Below, piece by piece: positions 12,858 through 23,350 of a DNA stretch of 64,000 nucleotides. The translations under genes and the position numbers were made by a program. Source of the stretch: Buxus sempervirens. Lineage: Eukaryota > Streptophyta > Magnoliopsida > Buxales > Buxaceae. The stretch lies in NCBI GenBank assembly GCA_947561395.2, contig OX387185.1:22821866-22885865 (forward strand), written 5' to 3'. Within the stretch, counting starts at the first letter, position 1. Every line of letters starts with the position of its first letter. Below the pieces are notes generated by a model that was not told the origin of the DNA, did not search any database, and saw only the letters and a program-made list of their open reading frames with translations.

Positions 12858-13310
12858 CCCCATGTGATAGAACCACTTCTTGCAGAGGCGTACCATGAGA
12901 CCTACCGTAGGGGGCCCCCGGAGGGTTTCTCCACCACGAAACCAGGGGCACCACCCATAGCACTTGCTACTACCTCACAAGCAGGACTGAGCTTGACACA
13001 GCAAGTCACTATCACTTACATACTGCCTGGCACAGAAATACTTATGGCACTTCCCATCATGCCAATATCAATGAGGAGGTCATCACCAAGTTATGATCCC
13101 AGGTCAGAGGAAAGCCAGAACAAGCTGACTGGTGCAGCCAATGACCCTATTTGCATATCATCAGATGAAAGCGCATGGTCCTAACTGGGGAAGTTGAGTT
13201 AGAAGAGATAGCTACGACCAACAAGGAGGACCAATCACCAATGAAGAACTAGAGCACTGTGCCCTTTGCAACCAACAAGCCAATATTTCAAAGGGGTTTC
13301 CCTTAACTTC
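12858..13310 (+). pseudogene. Element 1 linker upstream of RT
   Basis: Frame HVIEPLLAEAYHETYRRGPPEGFSTTKPG... to a stop at about 13184. A Pro/Ser/Thr-rich spacer of the kind found before RT in Tat elements. It has no enzymatic motif. The frame differs by one nucleotide from the segment on the left of copy G. 13185-13310 is not open. Confidence 0.55.
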
Positions 13311-14051
13311 TGAGATTTCTGTTGTAGCAGTAGCTGAAATTTTTAATGAATATCTGAATGCTTTCTGCTATTTGCGTGTGACTAAAAATAAAAGCAAAAA
13401 TAACAAAAACAAACAAATTGAACCTTGCAATCTCAGTATCAATCTCGACACACACCCAGAAAGGTCAGAGCATGGGATGGGTAATGAGGCTGTCATAATT
13501 GAACAAAAAAAAGAAAAAGAAATTAAAAGCCTTGGCTCTGAACAAGCAATAATAAAGGAAAGGCATGAGCCAGTGCTTAGTACTGAAAATGAGCAAGGCC
13601 TCAACAAATCAGGCTGGGGCACTTGCCTATTGCAGCAAGAAGATTCAAACATCGTCCCTTGTAAGTCTTCCAAGCATGAGGATGATGATGAATCGTTGGA
13701 GATCCCGCTTGAAATCATATTTGCTTTGGAAAGGCATGAAAAGGGTCTCCAGGCCAACATTGAGGAAACTAAACCTATAGACATAGGTGAAATAGCACAA
13801 CCAAAGATATTCCAAATTGGTAAAAAGCTGTCGCAATTATTGAGAAAGCAGATGATTGAATTTTTAAAGTCTTATTCTGACGTGTTTGGATGTTCATACG
13901 AGGATATGCCCGAGTTAGACACGGATTTGGTTGTGCACCTGTTACCAACAAAGTTTGAGGCTACACCTTTGAAGCAAAAACTCAGATGCACGAAGTCGGA
14001 ATGGGCCCTAAAGATTAAGGAAGAGGTCACCAAGCAGTTGGATGCTAGATC
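13311..14051 (+). pseudogene. Element 1 RT amino-terminal region
   Basis: Long open stretch (about 13372-14080). The first part is Lys/Glu-rich and unconserved. From about 13790 it reads QIGKKLSQLLRKQMIEFL, SYSDVFGCSYEDMPELDTD, LLPTKFEATPLKQKLR and IKEEVTKQLDAR, the classic entry into the Tat/Ty3 RT. A single-base deletion near 14047-14050 shifts the frame, and the domain continues in the next entry. Confidence 0.85.
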
Positions 14052-14684
14052 TTGCAAGTCACAAATTATCCAGAATGTTTAGCAAACATTGTGCCGGTTC
14101 CCAAGAAAGACTGGAAGGTCAGGATGTGTGTCGACTACAGAGTTCTAAATAGAGCAAGTCCGAAGGACAACTTTCCATTGCCGCACATTGACGTACTGGT
14201 TGACAATATAGCAACGCATTCGATGTTCTCATTGATGGACGGGTTCTCTGGTTACAACCAGATAAGGATGGCACCTGAAGACATGGAGAAAACATCCTTC
14301 ATCACACACTGGGGCACTTACTGCTATCAGGTGATGCCGTTCGGACTGAAGAATGCAGACACTGCATATCAGCGTGCAATGACTCTGTTATTCCACGACA
14401 TGATGCACAAAGAAATGGAGGTGTACGCAGATGACGTGATCGTGAAGTCAAAAGAAGAAGAGGATCGTTTGGTGAACCTTGGAAAAGTGTTTGATAGACT
14501 TAGAAAGCATAAGCTCCGGCTCAATCCAAACAAATGTGTATTTGGAGTCACTTCAGGGAAACTGCTTGGATTCATCGTTGGCAAGAGGGGAATTGAAGTT
14601 GACCCCGTCAAAGCAAAGGCAACTTTGGAAATGCCTCCTCCATCTACAGAAAAGGAAGTAAGAGGGTTCCTTGGCAGACTATAG
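14052..14684 (+). pseudogene. RT: Element 1 reverse transcriptase core
   Basis: RNA-dependent DNA polymerase of a Ty3/gypsy element. Motifs in order: NIVPVPKKDWKVRMCVDYR (about 14085-14145), NRASPKDNFPLPHIDVLVDN, FSLMDGFSGYNQIRMAPEDM, WGTYCYQVMPFGLKNADTAY, the catalytic box VYADDVIVKS with Y-A-D-D at 14424-14435, then LRLNPNKCVFGVTSGKLLGF and VRGFLGRL before a stop at 14682-14684. All three catalytic Asp positions appear kept, so the domain died by frameshift and stop rather than by active-site loss. Together with the tandem RNase H domains this places the element in Tat. Confidence 0.93.
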
Positions 14685-15164
14685 TACATCAGTCGGTACA
14701 TCAGCGAACCAATATTCAAATTGCTAAAAAAGGACAACCCGATAGTTTGGAATGAAGACTGTCAAGAGGCATTCGACAAAATCAAAGCGTATCTGATGAG
14801 TCCCCTAACATTGGTCCCGTTAGTGCTAGGGCGACCCCTGATCATGTATCTGATAGTCTTAGAGACGGCTATAGGGTGTGTGCTAGGATAACATGATGAG
14901 AAGGGAAGAAAAGAACAAGCCATCTACTATCTAAGCAAGAAGTTCACCAACTTCAGAGTAAGATACATAGTGCTTGAAAAGACATGTTGTGCCCTAATCT
15001 GGGCAACTCAGAAGCTCCGACACTACTTGCTCAGCCACATAGTCTTACTAATCTCAAATCTCAATCCTTTGAAGTACATCTTTGAGAAGCCGATCTCTAC
15101 TAGAAGGGTAACAAGATGGCAGGTCCTTTTATCCGAGTTCGACATCGTCTACACAACTAGGTAG
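14685..15164 (+). pseudogene. RH: Element 1 RNase H (Ty3-type) with connection
   Basis: Continues RT: YISRYISEPIFKLLKKDNPIVW, CQEAFDKIKAYLMSPL, then the RNase H-like part (LETAIGCVLG, stop near 14889, then DEKGRKEQAIYYLSKKFTNF, CCALIWATQKLRHYLLSH) and VTRWQVLLSEFDIVYTTR with a stop at 15162-15164. In active enzymes the segment before GCVLG usually carries Asp; here it reads LETAIG, so a catalytic residue is probably lost. Confidence 0.82.
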
Positions 15165-15715
15165 GTGATAAAAGGGCAAGCCGTAGTGGATCACTTGGCA
15201 GAACATCCCTTACCAGACTACCAACAACTTCTGACTCACTTCCCCGATGAAGATGTGATGTGTACAAAGTCAGCAGAGGAGACCAAATGGCAGATGTTCT
15301 TTGACGGAGCAGTCAATGTTAATGGAAAAGGAATCGGAGCAATGCTAATTTCTCCAAAAGGTGTCCATCACCCGATAGCAGCAAAACTCTTGTTCGATTG
15401 CACCAACAACATGGCAGAATATGAAGCATGTGTGTTAGGCTTGCGAGCAGCAATCGAGATGCGTATACAAGAGTTGAGAGTGTTCGGCGATTTTATTTTA
15501 TCATCTACTAAGTGATGGGGGACTAGAAGACAAGATATATGAAGTTGGTGCCATATCAAGAACTGATTAAGGAACTAGAAGAGCAATTTGAGAACGTGGC
15601 ATTCAATTACATGCCACGAGATAGGAATCAGTTCGCGAATGCGTTGGCTACATTAGCATCAATAGCCACCATCACTGATAACACTTTTGTGTAATCCCTG
15701 GAGATAGAAGTGTAG
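15165..15715 (+). pseudogene. aRH: Element 1 archaeal-type second RNase H
   Basis: Begins with IKGQAVVDHLAEHPLPDYQ, the Tat signature between the two RNase H domains. The second RNase H follows: FFDGAVN (Asp codon 15303), NNMAEYEACVLGL (Glu codon 15417), LRVFGD (Asp codon 15489), then a frame disturbance with stops near 15513-15527 and RDRNQFANALATLAS at about 15620-15660. The last motif is normally FADALA in this family; here the fourth acidic residue is Asn (codon about 15638). The extra RNase H is known as a Tat-lineage acquisition. Confidence 0.85.
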
Positions 15716-16065
15716 TATCATCCTGTATATTGTTTCAGCATTGAGAAGAGCGTACTCGAAGAGGAACCATGGTATGCGGATATTGAAAGATACCTAAAAG
15801 ACAGGACTTTGCCAGAAGGCGCCACGGCTGCAGACAAACGGACAATCCAGAGACTAGCCGGGCAGTATTTTTGCAGCAGAGGTAGAATGTACAAGAAGTC
15901 ATATAATGACTCACTGCTACCATGTGTCAAGGAAAACGAGGCTAAAGAGTTGATCAATGAAGTACATGGAGGTTTTTGCGGTGCACACATGAATGGGCAT
16001 ATGTTAGCAAGGAAAATTCTAAGGATGGTCTACTCTGGACGACAATGGAGTCGGACTGCTACGTT
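15716..16065 (+). pseudogene. IN: Element 1 integrase, zinc-binding part
   Basis: EEEPWYADIERYLKDRTLPEG (15757-15820) and RLAGQYFCSRGRMYKKS lead into the H2C2 zinc-binding domain: VHGGFCGAHMNGHMLARKIL gives the two His. The domain is cut at 16065, in the codons just before the Cys pair, by alpha copy C; the Cys pair (K-C-T-L-C) is on the other side of the insertion at about 22450. Confidence 0.85.
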
Positions 16066-18159
16066 TGTAAAACCCTGGATTTTTCTAAAATAAAATAAAT
16101 AATTAGGAAATAAATTGTTGAGAAAATATTAAGAATAATAATAGTTGAAGAATTGGGAAGAAATTTATAGGTTAAGATAGGAAATCAAAGAGAAGTGTAA
16201 TTTGGTCAATTCCAATTAGTTAAATTCATGTAAGGAATAAGATAATTAATTATTAAGGTAACAAATTTAATTAGACCAGATTTTAGCTTGGTTGGATGTA
16301 AAGTAATGAATTTAAGGTTTAAGAGATGGATTAAGGGCCTAATGGTAAATATATTATTTAGGGTCCTTAATTTTGGCAATATGGATGGATAATAAGTGAC
16401 TAATTAGAATTAAAAATTTAGGATAAGAATAAGTACGAAAATTCATTAGGAATTCTTTAAAGAGAGTTTAAGAAAGATAAATTAAGAAGAAGGATAAAAG
16501 AGAGAATACACTTAGTGTATTAAAATAAGCTAAACCTAATTAGGGTTTTGTTTATTAGTGAGGATATAAAAGAGAGGTTTAAGAAGGGTTTTAGGGTTTG
16601 GAAAGTAAGAGCAAAAAGAGGAGAAATTTGTGCCTAAGTCTGGACAAAAAAGAAGGAAAGAAGAGAGAAAAGAAAGGAGAGATTTAGAAAGAAAAGGAGT
16701 TGCAGAGATGGCTGATCAGCCCTATTCGAGTGGAGCTCTAGGCAGATCTAACCGTTGGTTCATCTTGAAATTTTGAGGTTATGATCTACACATGAGAGAC
16801 TTTAATCTGAACGGTGGAGATCAGATTTGGTGAAGCTTAAAGGGGTGCGAACTAGCTTAGAAAATGGGCACAGAAAGAGATTTCGGTAGATCTGGGTTTA
16901 TCCAAGAGGCAAGTAGCAAACCCTTGAAACTGGAGAAAATGCATGTTTTCCTTGTGTTTTAGATGTTTTGATCGAGGTGTTAATTTAGTTAGACTTCGTT
17001 TGCAAAGCTTGGTGATTTATAAAACATATTTTTGGTGTTTCAAACTTTCTTTTAGAACTTAGAAATGATCATGGGAGATTAAGTTCGAAAGAGAATCTTG
17101 GATAAATTTAAAGATGATAGGATTAGATTAGGGATTGTCTTAGAATTAGTTTAGATTGAAATTCATATGATTAAACCCAAATTAAAATAATAGAAGAATT
17201 AGGAAGTTCGGAAAAATCAACAAAACCCAGAAAACTAAGTTTTGGTCGAGTGCTCGAAAGACCGCTCGAGCGCAACTACAGGCGCCCCACCTATGAAATT
17301 TTAACATAACTAAATTCTCTAACGCCCGTTAGGTCGCTTGAGCGCCCCTTCGAGTGACCTATGTCAGAATTTCCAGATTTTGGGATTCGAGCCCAGATTT
17401 AATTCTTAATGGTTTTTCTTGAAATTTTAAAGTTGAAACACTTGTAATTAGGATAATTTGAGATGTAGGAATTGGCGGAATTAAATTTGGATTAAAGGAT
17501 AGTAATTTGGGTAGATGATTGTAAAGATGAAATTTTTGGAGATGTTCTAGGTAGAATGAGGTCACAACTTATTTAGATCTGATTTTGGGTAACCTAACCT
17601 ATTCTAAAACTTCAATATAAACCTAGGTTACCTCCTGGATGTAATAAATAACAGAGTTAATAAATTTTGACACCTTGGGTTCTTATAAGGAGAACTTGGG
17701 TAATTATTAATGAACATCTAGAATAACAACCAACTAGGGGATGACTCTTAGTAAATATTAAGATAATGATTCAGCCAATAACTTATCATTTTCACACGAG
17801 TGAGTTAAGAGTGCTCACACTAATAATTTACGTTTTAAATAATTAATTAAGGAATTGTGCATGTTTCCATTTGTATCTTGTTATAGTGACCTGGAACTCT
17901 GTTTAAGACCTGAATTCAATTATTTTAAATATCTGATTGGTTTTCACCGAGATTTCTGATGGTCGTGGACATATTGTTTGACATGTCTCCTTGTATGGGG
18001 TTTATCACTGAATATTGCACCGTAAGTTTATTCAATGTTTTTTATTGTGAGTTGTGTCTAGTGGGCAGTGCTTAGTATGGATCCAATGCTTAGTTATGAA
18101 GTGGAATGAAATTGTCTAATAATTTATTTCCTGTTCAGTACTCCCCAATATGCATTTCC

Positions 18160-18400
18160 GTTGCAGTTGCGGCCTGGTCTTAGCCGAGTTTGTTGATCGA
18201 CAATAGTTTATAGGTTTGACCATCGTAGCTGTGACGATGGCAGCAATCCAGACCGTCGATTGGCAATGGTATTGTTGATCGGCTTGGTCTTAGCCGAGTT
18301 TGTTGATTGGCAATGGTTTGTTCCGTAGTTCCGGGTTTGTTATTGACACAGTTGTGTTTCCGCGTGTGCGGATTTCTTAGCCGAGTTCGACATTGGTTAT
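18160..18400 (+). repeat. Tandem block in copy C
   Basis: Repeats of 'cttggtcttagccgagttt' and 'gttgattggcaatggt' with variants. It sits in the same slot as the minisatellites of copies B, C-inner, D and E but is unrelated in sequence. Confidence 0.7.
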
Positions 18401-18541
18401 TTGGGTTACCACCGCGTGCTTCAATGAGACATCGACTTACACGAGCTTTATATTGTATTTTAGGTTACTTGTGACTCACACACTTGAGCTGTATTTTGGC
18501 CGTGCTTGTTGTTCACTTGTGACTTACACATGCATTGGTAT

Positions 18542-21500
18542 TGTAAAACCCCGAATTTTCACTAAATAAATAAATAAAAATTTAATACGAATATTTGGAG
18601 TGTCAATGAATTTGTCAAAATAAATTGGGATGTATAACGGACTAATAATGACAAAGAGAATAAACTTGGAAATTTCGGAAGAAATTGAATGGGTAGATGT
18701 GAAAATATTGAGAGAAGGGTATTTCGGTCAATTCACATTAATTATCGGTAAAATAATTAAATACATTAATTAAAATTTGTTATTAGACTTGAGAAATACT
18801 AATAGATTTAAATTGGGGTTTAGATTGTCTATTAACAATGATATTTAAAGCTTAGTAATTGGAATAATGGCATATTGGTAATTATGTTTGATTTGAAGCC
18901 TGAAGTCGAGGAGATGAGAATTTTATTGAAGGATATTAATTATAATTATAGATGATCACACTGATAGGGGAGATCTGGAGTTTGACGCAGATCTGACCGT
19001 TGGATCGCGAGATATCGAGTTAAGTATGGATTAAGGGTCCTTATTAAGTCTAATGGGTGGATGAATATGGAACCTGATCCTAGGGAGATGCGTGGGATCA
19101 GGGAAGAATAAAATAGGGTTGAATAGTTTTAGTTGTATTCGTAGGATGTCTTGTGCGTTGAAGTTGGAGGCTGTGGCGGAAGAGAAGAAGAACGAGAGAG
19201 AGAAAGGGAGACCGAGAAGAAGGAGGAAGAGGGCATATCTCTGGTTCCTCACCATTCCTGGAACATCTCTTGCCAGCGAAGAGGAGAGGAAGTCTCTGGT
19301 TGGAAGAAGAAAGGATTTGAGCGGACGGAGGTAGGTGGCACTTCGTTTTAACGCTTATTTTGTGTTTATGAGATTATTCGATTCAATTGCATGATCTTCT
19401 ATGTTGTAAATATGTGTATATTGATTGATATTAATTTATATGAATTTTAGAAGCGATTAGAACCCAAAAATTTGATGTTTAGAAACTCGGTTCGTCGTTC
19501 TGGTTAGAGCGCCGAGCATGCCTGTACTCAGCGCTCCTCGGCGATATTCAGCGTTCGTTGAAAAATTTCGAGCGCCCGAGACCGCCGAGTGACGGACGAT
19601 CGGCGCTCCTTTTATTTATAACGACATACGCGTAACGCTGAAGAGCGCCAGGTTCGTCTATCGGAGCGATCTTAGGCGATCAATGAAAAAAACGAATTAA
19701 TGGCTTGTAATGATTACAATAATGGCTTTTAATGATTACAAGCCTAAACCTTAAATATTTTTATATACTTTAATGAATTAAAACCCAAACGTAAATACTT
19801 CCATCTTACTTTATTGAATTAAACTAAACTCTAAATACTTTCATATGCCTTTTTGACCCTCACCAAACTTTAAATAAATTGAAAAACTTAACCTAAACAT
19901 ACTTAGATTTGTTTATGTACATGACTCTTTCACTAAACCTAAACTTTAACAATTTTTGATAATTTAACCGTATATTAATTAAATCTTAATACTTTAAAAA
20001 CGAACCACATATATTATTAAACAGTTGAATATTAATTAATACATGATTAGAACCGCACTTTAGCGTGCGTGTTATGCGTTCAACTTTTGATATAATTAAA
20101 TACCTGTTTAACACTAAATCAGGATGTCACGTTAAACTTATTTTTATATACTGAACAAAATATTATGATTAATAAACTAGGGAACTGTTTAGAACCGGAC
20201 CTTGAACATGAACCTAATATGTTATAAATAATAATGGAATTGAGAACTATCTGTGATGGCTTGGTGGCCAGTTTTATAAATAACCTGCTTGGTGGCAGAG
20301 ATACCCGCTTGGTGGCGGAGACCATAACCCGCTTGGTGGCGAAGACCCTAACCTGCTTGGTGGCAGAGATACCCGCTTGGTGGCGGAGACCCTAACCTGC
20401 TTGGTGGTGGAGACCCTAACCTGCTTGGTGGCAGAGATACCCGTTTGGTGACGAAGACCCAACCTGCTTGGTGGCAGAGATACCCGCTTGGTGGCGGAGA
20501 CCCTAACCTGCTTGGTGGCAAAGATACCCACTTGGTGGCGGAGACCCTAACCTGCTTGGTGGCAGAGATAACCCGCTTGGTGGCGGAGATACCCGCTTGG
20601 TGGCGGAGACATTACCTCCTGCAGGAGAGATTCATTACCTCCTTTGGGGCAGATGTATTTCTAATGGATTGCATCCTACAGGAGAGATACCTCATGTGGG
20701 GGAGATGTGATTATGCGTGATTGCATCCCACATGGAGGATGGGTGTGTGAGTTACCACTGGAAGGTGAGGAAGCTATCTCCTACGGTAGAGGTAGATGCT
20801 AGGTGTTCACATCCTGCAGTAGAGTTATGCTGTCTCCTGCAGGGGGTACCTGTAGTCTTAGAGATGTGCATTCTCCTGCGGAGCTTGTGTGGATACTACG
20901 TGTTTGCGTTCTAATGGTAGAGATAGGCTACTACCTGAAGGTTGGCTTTTATTACTGATATGATGATTGATTCTCAGGATGATGGATTGTTTATTTAAAA
21001 AGGAAATATTGAAATGTCATAACTGAATAGAATTGCTATGATTTAATGAGAACTGTTAAAATGGAATATTATGGAATCACGAATAAAATGTGGAACTGCT
21101 CTTAAGAAGACACTAAAGAAAATAAACCAGAAACCATGGGAATGTGAAATATAATACATTGTCCTTTAAATTGAACGGAAATGCACAGGATTAACTTATT
21201 TTATTTTGGGCACTGAGTAAATGTTTGTTTTATATTGAGATTATTTGTTTATCTTATTGACCATAATTAGTCGTCTATTTTACCGAGAATGAAACCACTG
21301 TTATTTTCTATATGTATAAACTGTTTCCTCATGCATGTGTTACCTACTGAGATAGTTGTATCTCACCCCTACTTCACATTCTACTTTTCAGGTCATCTTG
21401 GAGAGGACGCCACAGGTTAGACAGATAGTGGGTTGAAGTCTAGAAATTTCATATGAAAAGAGTAGGATGATTTTATATAGCTGTATTTATTTTATTGGAA

Positions 21501-21739
21501 TCGTAATAGATGATTGTGTAGGATATTAAGAGTTAGTTAAATTTGTAGTTGCCTTTCATTTAATTAGTGGATGTAATCGGATGATTCAGCTTCTAATAAA
21601 TGATTTAAGCTTCCTAGTACTCTGATAAATCTTAGTTCTTTATTTCCTTATATTTGAACTGACTGTAATGTACCACAAGTTAATGCCTTGATCCGAGTCA
21701 AAATGAAAAAAAAAAGAGACCCGGATTCGAGGCGTTACA
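18542..21739 (+). mobile_element. Alpha solo LTR, copy C-inner (nested)
   Basis: TGTAAAACCCC...GAGGCGTTACA, 3198 bp, with perfect duplication GGTAT (18537-18541, 21740-21744) inside copy C. Exon-like leader about 19110-19330, donor-like GAG/GTAGGT (19330/19331), CpG block 19500-19680, minisatellite 20280-20620, hairpin 21349-21364, acceptor-like CTACTTTTCAG (ends 21391). Very similar to copy D at both ends and through the minisatellite, so the two derive from one subfamily. Confidence 0.92.
20280..20620 (+). repeat. cttggtggc minisatellite, copy C-inner
   Basis: About 18 units of roughly 19-20 bp in two alternating forms, 'cctgcttggtggcagagat' and 'cccgcttggtggcggagac'. Homologous arrays at 46960-47290 and, inverted, 53455-53660. 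Confidence 0.9.
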
Positions 21740-22432
21740 GGTATTAGTCGTGTGGTCGAGGATCCATATATCTTTGATCGGATTGGTATTCCCCTGGTTT
21801 GTTCATTCCGCAGTTGCAGGTTTGTTGTTATTGACTTGGATTGTACGCACCAGCCCATCCGTGTTTATCGGGGGTGATCCGCATTGATAGTTGACGGAGG
21901 AAATGGAAGTGACTGTATGTGTGGGCTCATTTATCATGTAAGTCGTGAGGTGGCAACAATGGGGGCAGGAATATCTTATTTAGTGGTTTCAGTTCATGAG
22001 TCCTATCATGTCACACATGGTTCGGATTGTTAATTGCTTTATATATGTTATTATCGTGATTTTGTTTTACCGTATTACCTCATGACTTATTTTGTAAAAA
22101 TTATGGACTGTATTTACCTCATTTCATTGCTACTTGTTGAGATTTATTCCCACTCCAGTTTCCCCCATTTTTCAGGTACTCTTGACGAGGTCGACAAGCT
22201 TAGGGATATTTTGTAAAGGGTAGTCAGTAGTTGTGAACCAGTTATGAACTTAAAAGTTACTTGTAACTATTAAGTTTTATTATAATTGAATTTGTTTCCA
22301 CATAATAACTCTAATAATAAAAGAAAGAAAAAGTTTTAAATTGATCAAGATTTAGATACTTTTGCCTTAAATCAATAACACCTCGGGTCTGGGGTAATTG
22401 ACCCGGAATTGACCCGAAACCAGGGCGTTACA

Positions 22433-23350
22433 ACGTCCATGTCAGAAAGTGAACTTTATGCCAGATTTATGCGGATAACATCCATGCACCACCAAACACA
22501 CTACACTCCATGGCTTCGCCTTGGCAGTTCACCCAAAAGCTTTGAATAGACATCGATTCATCTTGGTCGTGACCAATTACTTTACCAAATGGGTAGAAGC
22601 CATGTCCTTTGTAGATGTGAAGAAGTCCCATGTGTTTAAGTTTATCAGAAACAACATCGTTTGCCGCTATGACATGCCTGAGGCAATCATCACAGATAAT
22701 GCAAAGAACTTGAATAACAAGGACATGGAAAAGATGTGTGAAGATTTGAGGATCAAACATTTGAATTCTACAGCATACTGACCCAAGATGAATGAAGCAG
22801 TAGAGATCGCCAATAAGAATCTGAAAAGGATACTTGAAAAAATGGTAGTCACCTACAAAAATTGGCATGAGAAGTTGCCCTATGCCCTGCATGCATACTG
22901 GACATTGATTAGAACATCGACTGGGGCAACTCCCTTTTCCCTTGTGTACAGAATGGAAGCAGTTCTCCCAGTGGAAGTACAGATTCCTTCGCTCAGAATT
23001 CTGAAGGAGGCTGAAATCAGTGACATTGAGTGGGAAAAATCCAGATTTGACCGGCTACAAATATTGGACGAGAAAAGAATCAAGGCTTTGTGCCATGGCC
23101 AACTATATTAGCAGAGTGACACGAGCCTACAATAAGAAAGTGAAGCCACGACACTTCAAGTTGGGAGATCTTGTGCTAAAGAGAATCTTTCCCACCAAGA
23201 AGACAATAGAAGGAAATTCAAGCCAAACTACGAAGGACCATTCTTAGTTCACAAGGTTCTGTCCAGAGGCGCACTAATTCTACAAGAGATGGACGAAGCC
23301 ATATTTCTTGAGAAGATAAATGCAGACGCGGTCAAATTGTACTACGCCTA
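22433..23350 (+). pseudogene. IN: Element 1 integrase core and C-terminus
   Basis: Resumes after copy C with the Cys pair and then WQFTQKALNRHRFILVV. The catalytic core shows Asn (codon 22575) in VVTNYFTKWVEA where the family has Asp, then TDNAKNLNN with the second Asp (codon 22695) and E in AVEIANKNLKRIL (codon 22803). The spacing between these two is exactly 35 residues, as expected for D,D-35-E. A stop (22779-22781) lies between them. The C-terminal part has YNKKVKPRHFKLGDLVLKRI and, after a frameshift near 23215, KFKPNYEGPFLVHKVL and the end LYYA before a stop about 23350. The first catalytic Asp is lost. Confidence 0.9.

Larger units (their letters stand above)
16066..22432 (+). mobile_element. 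Alpha solo LTR, copy C (outer), itself split
   Basis: TGTAAAACCCTGG...AGGGCGTTACA with duplication ACGTT/ACGTC (16061-16065, 22433-22437). Net length without the inner copy is about 3164 bp. It has GATATAAAAGAG near 16561, a GC-type donor-like site AG/GCAAGTAG (16908/16909), a CpG-word block (17240-17365, words CTCGAGCGC and GCTTGAGCGC), a tandem block (18160-18400), and an acceptor-like TTTTTCAG ending at 22175. The hairpin region (22139 onward) is degenerate. It interrupts the integrase gene of element 1. 17580-18150 is AT-rich with nothing I recognise. Confidence 0.87.

Noticed and set aside
15165..15515. A host RNase H-like gene
   Set aside because: In frame and order with RT, RNase H and integrase; it is the extra RNase H typical of Tat elements.
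19092..19351. Arg/Lys/Glu-rich small protein in copy C-inner (and its relative at 45593-45820)
   Set aside because: It lies in the exon-like leader of a solo LTR, frames differ between copies and both strands are open because the sequence is purine-rich. No conserved start or motif.
20274..20531. Repetitive open frames over the cttggtggc minisatellites (also 46899-47292, 53352-53683)
   Set aside because: Unit length and codon phase give open frames on both strands; a property of the repeat.
16066..22432. Alpha copies as MITE or hAT/Mutator DNA transposons because of TGTAA...TTACA inverted ends
   Set aside because: 5-bp duplications, TG...CA termini, TATA boxes and kilobase length fit LTRs; no transposase or long terminal inverted repeats.
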